DNA from: an uncultured Prevotellaceae bacterium | Lineage (GTDB): Bacteria; Bacteroidota; Bacteroidia; Bacteroidales; Bacteroidaceae | Reading direction: 5' to 3' | DNA length: 10,058 nt | Assembly: GCA_905202115.1 (NCBI GenBank) | Contig: CAJKQZ010000083.1 | Span: 1-10,058 of the forward strand | Shown: one piece after another, positions 6,213 through 10,058 of the stretch | Layout: every line of letters starts with the position of its first letter | How positions within the stretch are numbered: the first letter of the stretch is position 1 | Program-made: the position numbers and the translations under genes | Notes under the pieces: model-generated | Seen by the model: the letters and a program-made list of their open reading frames with translations, nothing else | What the model was told of the DNA's origin: nothing | The model's database searches: none

Positions 6213-7743
6213 AACGGAAAAAAGCTCCATTCTCCGCACATCCTACAGAGGAAACAGCTCCGGAAACGACGCTGTATACCCGTATTTTCTCGTACCGGAG
6301 AAAAACACACCCGTATATCCGCTGCGGCGCTGCGACGAGCGCAAGGCATACGGCGCGGCGGCATTGCTGGCAACCGCTCTTACGGAACACCTCTCGCCTC
6401 ACGGTTTCGAAGCGGCCGACAACGTATGTCTGAAATTCGCCGAAGGCGGACGCTGCTACTTTACCGACATCGCTATCATAGCCCGCGACGACGAAGCAAA
6501 TCTGCGTATCGACATAGAAATCGACGAGCCGTACGACCTGTGCGACTTCGCACCCAGACACTACCTCGAAAACCGACAGGATTCCCAGCGCGACCGCCTC
6601 TTCATACAAGCAGGCTGGACTGTTGTGCGCATTGCGGAAAAACAAGCCGCCACCGAAACGGACAATTGCGTGGCTTTCATATCGAACCTTATAAACACGC
6701 TGACCGGAAGCGGAAAGATACCGCTCTCCCCAAACATACGCACGCAGCCTTTGCCGATAAGAAAATGGACACGCATTACAGCTGAAAACCTTGCCGCAAA
6801 AGGCTATCGCGAAAGCTATTTAAAACATTCCGAATGCCGCGGAAATGACATTCTGTCGCAATACGACAACCGCCCGCTCAGCGAAGAAGAAATCCTATAC
6901 GCCTCTTTTCTTCCCACAACAGAAAGCTGCACATTCGAATCGAAAGAAAGACATTCAGACTACAACACCGAACACTGTCATCCGCGGGACAGACACATAA
7001 AGTTCTTTCCCGAAACCCATACCTATTTATATAAGGGCCGCGATGTGCTTAAATCGGTCACCACTGTAATTTCCGAATACTTCGCAACCTTTGACATGCG
7101 TGCCGCTGCCGACAAAAAAGCGTTACAGACGGGACGCAGCGCCCAGAGTTTCGTCGACGAGTGGAGCTATACAGGAAAAAAGGCTTCCGAAACCGGTTCG
7201 TTCATGCACCAGCAGTTCGAAAACACATTTCTCGGCATTCCTGTGGAGAACAATTTCAATTTCAGCTATACCTCTCCCACGTTTTCACGCAGCGAACGCA
7301 TTGACATTTCAAAGGAAATAGGAATGTTCAACGCCTTTCTCCGCAAAAACGACATCCGTCCCTACCGCACCGAATGGAACATCTACGATGCCGAGAAAGG
7401 TATCGCAGGTTCGCCCGACCTTATAGCCACTTACAAAGACAAGCTGCTTATGTTCGACTGGAAACGCTCCTCTAAACTGATACGCCTTGCAGGAAACAGT
7501 TTCGCAATAAACGACGATTGCTGGGGAAAGCACGGATTCGGTGCGCTTTCCCGACTGCGCGACAACGCTTTCAGTCATTATTCGCTACAGCAAGGAATTT
7601 ACAAACACATTCTCGAAAAACATTACGGTCTGCAACTCGACGGAATGTTTCTCGTAGTAATTCATCCCGACTACAACCGATATTTCTGCATACAGGTGCC
7701 GGATGTTTCATCATGTGTGGAACATATTATGAGCCGCCTTTGA
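6187..7743 (+). CDS. Two-domain PD-(D/E)XK nuclease-like protein
   Basis: I do not recognise a named family for the whole protein, but two nuclease-like domains are visible. The N-terminal one (about 28-172) has D94, then IDIEIDEPYD (108-117) with E111 and D113, and RDRLFIQAGWTVVRIAEKQ (135-153), a Vsr/DUF559-like pattern. The C-terminal one (about 268-518) follows the RecB/Cas4-like order: GSFMHQQFE (337-345, GxxxH-type), E396, GSPDL (408-412), DWK (424-426) and QxxxY at Q468-Y472. All key residues look intact, so a DNA-cutting or DNA-end-processing role is plausible but inferred. There is no signal peptide or membrane segment. The only ATG near the N-terminus lies inside the GH16 gene, giving a 26-nt overlap; homology-like sequence begins around residue 28, so the start is uncertain. 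Confidence 0.75.
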   Translation: MCGCSKRNKTEKSSILRTSYRGNSSGNDAVYPYFLVPEKNTPVYPLRRCDERKAYGAAALLATALTEHLSPHGFEAADNVCLKFAEGGRCYFTDIAIIARDDEANLRIDIEIDEPYDLCDFAPRHYLENRQDSQRDRLFIQAGWTVVRIAEKQAATETDNCVAFISNLINTLTGSGKIPLSPNIRTQPLPIRKWTRITAENLAAKGYRESYLKHSECRGNDILSQYDNRPLSEEEILYASFLPTTESCTFESKERHSDYNTEHCHPRDRHIKFFPETHTYLYKGRDVLKSVTTVISEYFATFDMRAAADKKALQTGRSAQSFVDEWSYTGKKASETGSFMHQQFENTFLGIPVENNFNFSYTSPTFSRSERIDISKEIGMFNAFLRKNDIRPYRTEWNIYDAEKGIAGSPDLIATYKDKLLMFDWKRSSKLIRLAGNSFAINDDCWGKHGFGALSRLRDNAFSHYSLQQGIYKHILEKHYGLQLDGMFLVVIHPDYNRYFCIQVPDVSSCVEHIMSRL

Positions 7744-7831
7744 GCACAGTAAAAAATCTGCCGTAAAAAAACAGATGTCCCGCATTTCGCGGAAAAATAT
7801 CTGCATAATCTGCGTATCCGACACATGCGCC

Positions 7832-7916
7832 CCGAAAAATTATCTCTGAGATATTTTAAAATATGTCTGAGATAATTCAAAATATCTCAGACATATTTTT
7901 TTTCACAAGCGGGAAG
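7832..7916 (+). repeat. Complete 21-bp-period intergenic element (copy B)
   Basis: The layout is the same as the copy at 4951-5035. Units are ATCTCTGAGAT (7842-7852), ATGTCTGAGAT (7863-7873) and ATCTCAGACAT (7884-7894), with identical 10-bp linkers and a 14-nt gap to GCGGGAAG (7909-7916). CGAAAAATT precedes the first unit (7833-7841). The middle unit is the exact reverse complement of the middle unit of the other copy. Units 2 and 3 form an inverted repeat followed by eight T residues (7896-7903), so this copy could also act as an intrinsic terminator for the upstream forward gene, whose stop is about 100 nt away. It lies between converging genes, not in front of one. Confidence 0.85.
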
Positions 7917-7962
7917 AGAATTTTCTACAAGTATACCGAAAAAGAAAAAGCCATACAAAAAC

Positions 7963-8009
7963 AAAAAGCCGTGCTCCAAAATCGTCGGGAACACGGCTTG
8001 TTTGTTTTT
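7963..8009. terminator. Bidirectional intrinsic terminator between convergent genes
   Basis: The stem AAGCCGTG (7966-7973) pairs with CACGGCTT (7992-7999), and after one mismatch TCC pairs with GGA inside it. An A-run lies left of the stem and a T-rich run right of it, so each strand reads as hairpin plus U-tract. It sits just past the stop of the reverse-strand transporter at 8025 and downstream of the forward nuclease-like gene, as expected for a shared terminator. Confidence 0.8.
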
Positions 8010-8024
8010 ATAAAGCAAGTTTAC

Positions 8025-9734
8025 CTAAACGCACAAGAACAGAATCAGTATCTGCGCGCTTAATATTCGCAGGAACATGGTTAGCGGATAAACGGTAGAG
8101 TATCCTACCGCCGGCACATCGTTTCCTGCCGTGTAATTGGCAAACGCGAGTGCGGGAGGATCGGTAGTGGCACCGGCAATGAATCCCGAAATAGTAAAAT
8201 AGTTCACTTTATATTTCAATCGGGCTATCAAGCCAATAACGAGTATAGGTATTGTAGTAATCAGGAATCCTGTCCACACATATTTTATTCCGTCGCCCGA
8301 GATGACAGTGTCCCAGAAACCGGCTCCCGCCTTCAGTCCCACAGCGGCAAGGAACAAAACAAGCCCCACCTCGCGCAGGAACAGATTTGCACTCGTTGTG
8401 GTATAGGCAACGATATGGAACTTATATCCTACACTGCCTATAAGTATTGCAATGATAAGCGGTCCGCCGGCAAGTCCCAGTTTCACAGGCGCCGGCATTC
8501 CGGGAAATGCTATCGGCAGGCTTCCGAGCAATATTCCGAGGAATAGTCCGAGGAAAAGCGTACCCACGTTGGGAGAGTCAAGCCGTTTCACAGAATTTCC
8601 CATACGTTCGGCCACGCGGTTCACTGCGTCTTCGGGGCCTACTACTCTCAGACGGTCGCCTATCTGAATGCGAAGATTACTGCTGGCAAAGAGTTCTATT
8701 CCCTGGCGCGTTATTCTCGTCACATTCACGCCGTAAACGGTACTGAAGTTCATCTGTCGCAAGGTTTTTCCGTTGACTTCCGACTTCGTCACTATCACAC
8801 GGCGCGACACTACAGGCTGTTTTTCCTTCTGCCAGTCCACTTCTATTTCCTCGCCTATGAATGCGACGATCGGTTCTGAGTCTTCTTCCGAACATACGAG
8901 GTCCAGTTTGTCACCGTCGTGGAGAATTATTTTGTCATTGGGCACAATGAATTCCTCACCTCGCAGAATGCGCGTGCAAACCATGTTTCGTCCGAGAAAC
9001 TCACGCACCGTGCTTAACTTTTTACCGTCAAGCGCATGGTTGGTAACGAGCAGCGACATTGCATGCGGCTTGTTGTGGGCATTTTCGTTGGCTTCGCTTT
9101 CAATAGCCTTAGCTTCGTCTTTCAGATTGACGCGACAAATGTATTTTATAAGTATGGTTGATCCTATAATACCGAGCACGCCGAGCGGATAAGCGCAGGC
9201 ATAGCCGGAGGCTATCTGCGGAATATCGCCTTCCACGAAAGCGCTGGCAAGCGCTTCGTTCGCCGCACCAAGACCTGGCGTATTGGTTACAGCGCCGAAA
9301 AGAACACCGACCATCATAGGAAGATTGTTTGGATTGGAGGTGTCGAAACACAGATGATACAGCGCAAGCATTACGCCAACATTGAGCACTACGAGCCCCA
9401 CGGCCAGCATATTGAGCGTCATTCCGCCTTTGCGGAAACTCTCAAAGAACGACGGGCCCACCTGCAAGCCAATGCAATAGACAAAGAGCATAAGGCCGAA
9501 ATCCTGCACGAAATTAAGCACCTGCACAGGGCAGGCAAAACCTCCGCCGGGAATCAGACTGTTGTACATGTGCCCCACGAGTATTCCCATAAACAACACG
9601 AATGTAACTCCGAGCGATATTCCGCCCACCTTAATCTTACCGAGCCATACGCCTACGGCTATAACGATAGAGAAAATGAAAATTATATGCGCCACCGAAG
9701 CCGTATCGGAGAGCAATAAATTTATCCAAGACAT
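8025..9734 (-). CDS. AspT/YidE/YbjL-family membrane antiporter with two RCK_C domains
   Basis: A 569-residue inner-membrane protein in the two-block plan of the aspartate:alanine antiporter family. A hydrophobic N-terminal block (about 10-200) carries GAVTNTPGLGAANE (148-161). Two soluble RCK_C/TrkA_C-like regions follow at about 226-296 and 312-385; both contain the NGK/DGK...GD-L-V pattern, for example GDRLRVVG at 359-366. A second hydrophobic block (about 390-568) carries GATTDPPALAFAN (521-533), the duplicate of the first motif. The conserved duplication and domain order support the family firmly. Transported substrate cannot be read from sequence; the RCK_C domains suggest ligand or nucleotide gating. 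It is complete, has its own promoter at 9766-9794 and a terminator at 7963-8009, and appears monocistronic. Confidence 0.9.
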   Translation of the reverse strand: MSWINLLLSDTASVAHIIFIFSIVIAVGVWLGKIKVGGISLGVTFVLFMGILVGHMYNSLIPGGGFACPVQVLNFVQDFGLMLFVYCIGLQVGPSFFESFRKGGMTLNMLAVGLVVLNVGVMLALYHLCFDTSNPNNLPMMVGVLFGAVTNTPGLGAANEALASAFVEGDIPQIASGYACAYPLGVLGIIGSTILIKYICRVNLKDEAKAIESEANENAHNKPHAMSLLVTNHALDGKKLSTVREFLGRNMVCTRILRGEEFIVPNDKIILHDGDKLDLVCSEEDSEPIVAFIGEEIEVDWQKEKQPVVSRRVIVTKSEVNGKTLRQMNFSTVYGVNVTRITRQGIELFASSNLRIQIGDRLRVVGPEDAVNRVAERMGNSVKRLDSPNVGTLFLGLFLGILLGSLPIAFPGMPAPVKLGLAGGPLIIAILIGSVGYKFHIVAYTTTSANLFLREVGLVLFLAAVGLKAGAGFWDTVISGDGIKYVWTGFLITTIPILVIGLIARLKYKVNYFTISGFIAGATTDPPALAFANYTAGNDVPAVGYSTVYPLTMFLRILSAQILILFLCV

Positions 9735-9765
9735 TTTAACAATTGAAACATTTTAAATTGACGTG

Positions 9766-9794
9766 CAAAAATACGTTATTTTACCAAATTACAA
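9766..9794 (-). promoter_or_regulatory. Bacteroidetes-type promoter of the transporter gene
   Basis: On the reverse strand, TATTTTTG (9766-9773) fits the Bacteroidetes -7 consensus TAnnTTTG exactly. A TTG for the -33 element lies at 9792-9794, 18 nt upstream. The predicted transcription start, around 9759, leaves a short leader of roughly 25 nt before the ATG at 9734. The region is AT-rich, so a chance match is possible, but spacing and position are both right. Confidence 0.6.
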
Positions 9795-10058
9795 CCTCAC
9801 TTTGCAACTAAATTCATTTTCAACTCAAATATGTCTGTTCCGGTACACTGTAAAAAAATTATTTTCAGAAATGCAAAAAACGCTTCGAGAGTAAAAAGGG
9901 GAATCTCCAATTATATTCCGGAATAATATGAATCCGAAACAAACACGAACGTTCTCTGTCATGAAAAACGCCCCCGCAGAAAATCTGAGCCGCTTTGCCG
10001 CAGGGTTTTGCAGACAAAAACGGTCAGCGGCCAAGCACTTGAAAATCAGCGTGTGTAT
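9795..10058. other. Intergenic region at the right edge
   Basis: Apart from the weak forward frame at 9961, no gene is supported. A 10-bp palindrome ATTCCGGAAT lies at 9915-9924. A single string resembling the repeat unit (atgtctgttcc, near 9830) lacks the linkers, periodicity and octamer. No RNA gene was recognised. Confidence 0.4.
9961..10058 (+). CDS. Possible partial coding region running off the right edge
   Basis: An ATG at 9961 opens a frame that stays open for 32 codons to the end of the window, beginning MKNAPAENLSRFAAGF and continuing Arg/Lys-rich. No homology is recognised, no clear ribosome site is present, and 98 nt is too short to judge. It may simply be chance. Confidence 0.15.
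   Translation, partial: MKNAPAENLSRFAAGFCRQKRSAAKHLKISVC

Noticed and set aside
7771..7800. Small hairpin CCGC/GCGG after the nuclease-like gene as a terminator
   Set aside because: The stem is only 4 bp and is followed by A residues on the forward strand, so it does not resemble an intrinsic terminator for that gene.
4951..7916. The repeats as a CRISPR array
   Set aside because: Units are only 11 bp, the 10-bp linkers are conserved between copies instead of unique, and no cas genes are present. The RecB/Cas4-like domain is in a fusion unlike Cas4.
7863..8063. 66-codon forward frame starting MSEIIQNISD
   Set aside because: It starts inside the repeat element, runs through the bidirectional terminator hairpin and into the antisense of the transporter's 3' end. 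Its composition follows the AT-rich repeat, so it is not a credible gene.
9825..9845. Another copy of the repeat near the right edge (atgtctgttcc)
   Set aside because: It matches the unit at about 7 of 11 positions, with no partner unit at a 21-bp step and no GCGGGAAG downstream.
9825..10034. 69-codon reverse frame in the last intergenic region
   Set aside because: No motif, no promoter and Phe-rich composition; it may be chance in a non-coding region.

Overview
The window looks like a chromosomal segment of a Bacteroidetes, most likely Bacteroidales. The genes point that way: a secreted M49 dipeptidyl peptidase III with the HECLGH zinc motif, its run into a small DNA alkylation repair-like protein, a Fur-family regulator and purA, an AspT/YidE-type transporter, and a TAnnTTTG-type promoter. 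I cannot fix the genus.

Layout. Bases 1-318 are a non-coding leader that begins with a repeat element cut by the window edge. Bases 319-4875 are a compact forward block that is probably one operon: dipeptidyl peptidase III (319-2349), AlkD-like HEAT-repeat protein (2390-3031), Fur-family regulator (3024-3587, overlapping the previous gene by 8 nt) and purA (3607-4875). A short hairpin terminator lies at 4914-4932. Bases 4876-5264 are non-coding and carry a complete copy of the repeat (4951-5035). A secreted GH16 beta-glucanase-like gene follows (5265-6212). It overlaps by 26 nt an unusual 518-residue protein (6187-7743) in which I see two separate PD-(D/E)XK nuclease-like domains. The convergent gap 7744-8024 holds another complete repeat copy (7832-7916) and a bidirectional terminator (7963-8009). 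The reverse-strand gene 8025-9734 is a two-block membrane antiporter with two central RCK_C domains, driven by a recognisable Bacteroidetes promoter at 9766-9794. The last 324 bases are otherwise non-coding, except for a weak, edge-truncated reading frame at 9961.

Most interesting signal. Three intergenic sites share one geometry: 11-bp near-palindromes (ATCTC-W-GAGAT type) spaced exactly 21 bp apart by conserved 10-bp AT-rich linkers, then exactly 14 nt, then the octamer GCGGGAAG. Copies at 4951-5035 and 7832-7916 are the same length (85 bp). A third at 1-49 is cut by the window edge but keeps the same 21-bp and 14-nt spacing. All three face the same way. Two of them precede leaders that share further short motifs, and both of those leaders belong to genes for exported enzymes. 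This may be an undescribed multi-site protein-binding cassette or a dispersed intergenic repeat family.

Functionally, the purA block mixes purine synthesis, a putative DNA-repair protein and a metal-type regulator. The GH16 enzyme and dipeptidyl peptidase III are both exported hydrolases. No polysaccharide-utilisation SusC/SusD genes, CRISPR array, tRNA or rRNA gene was seen.
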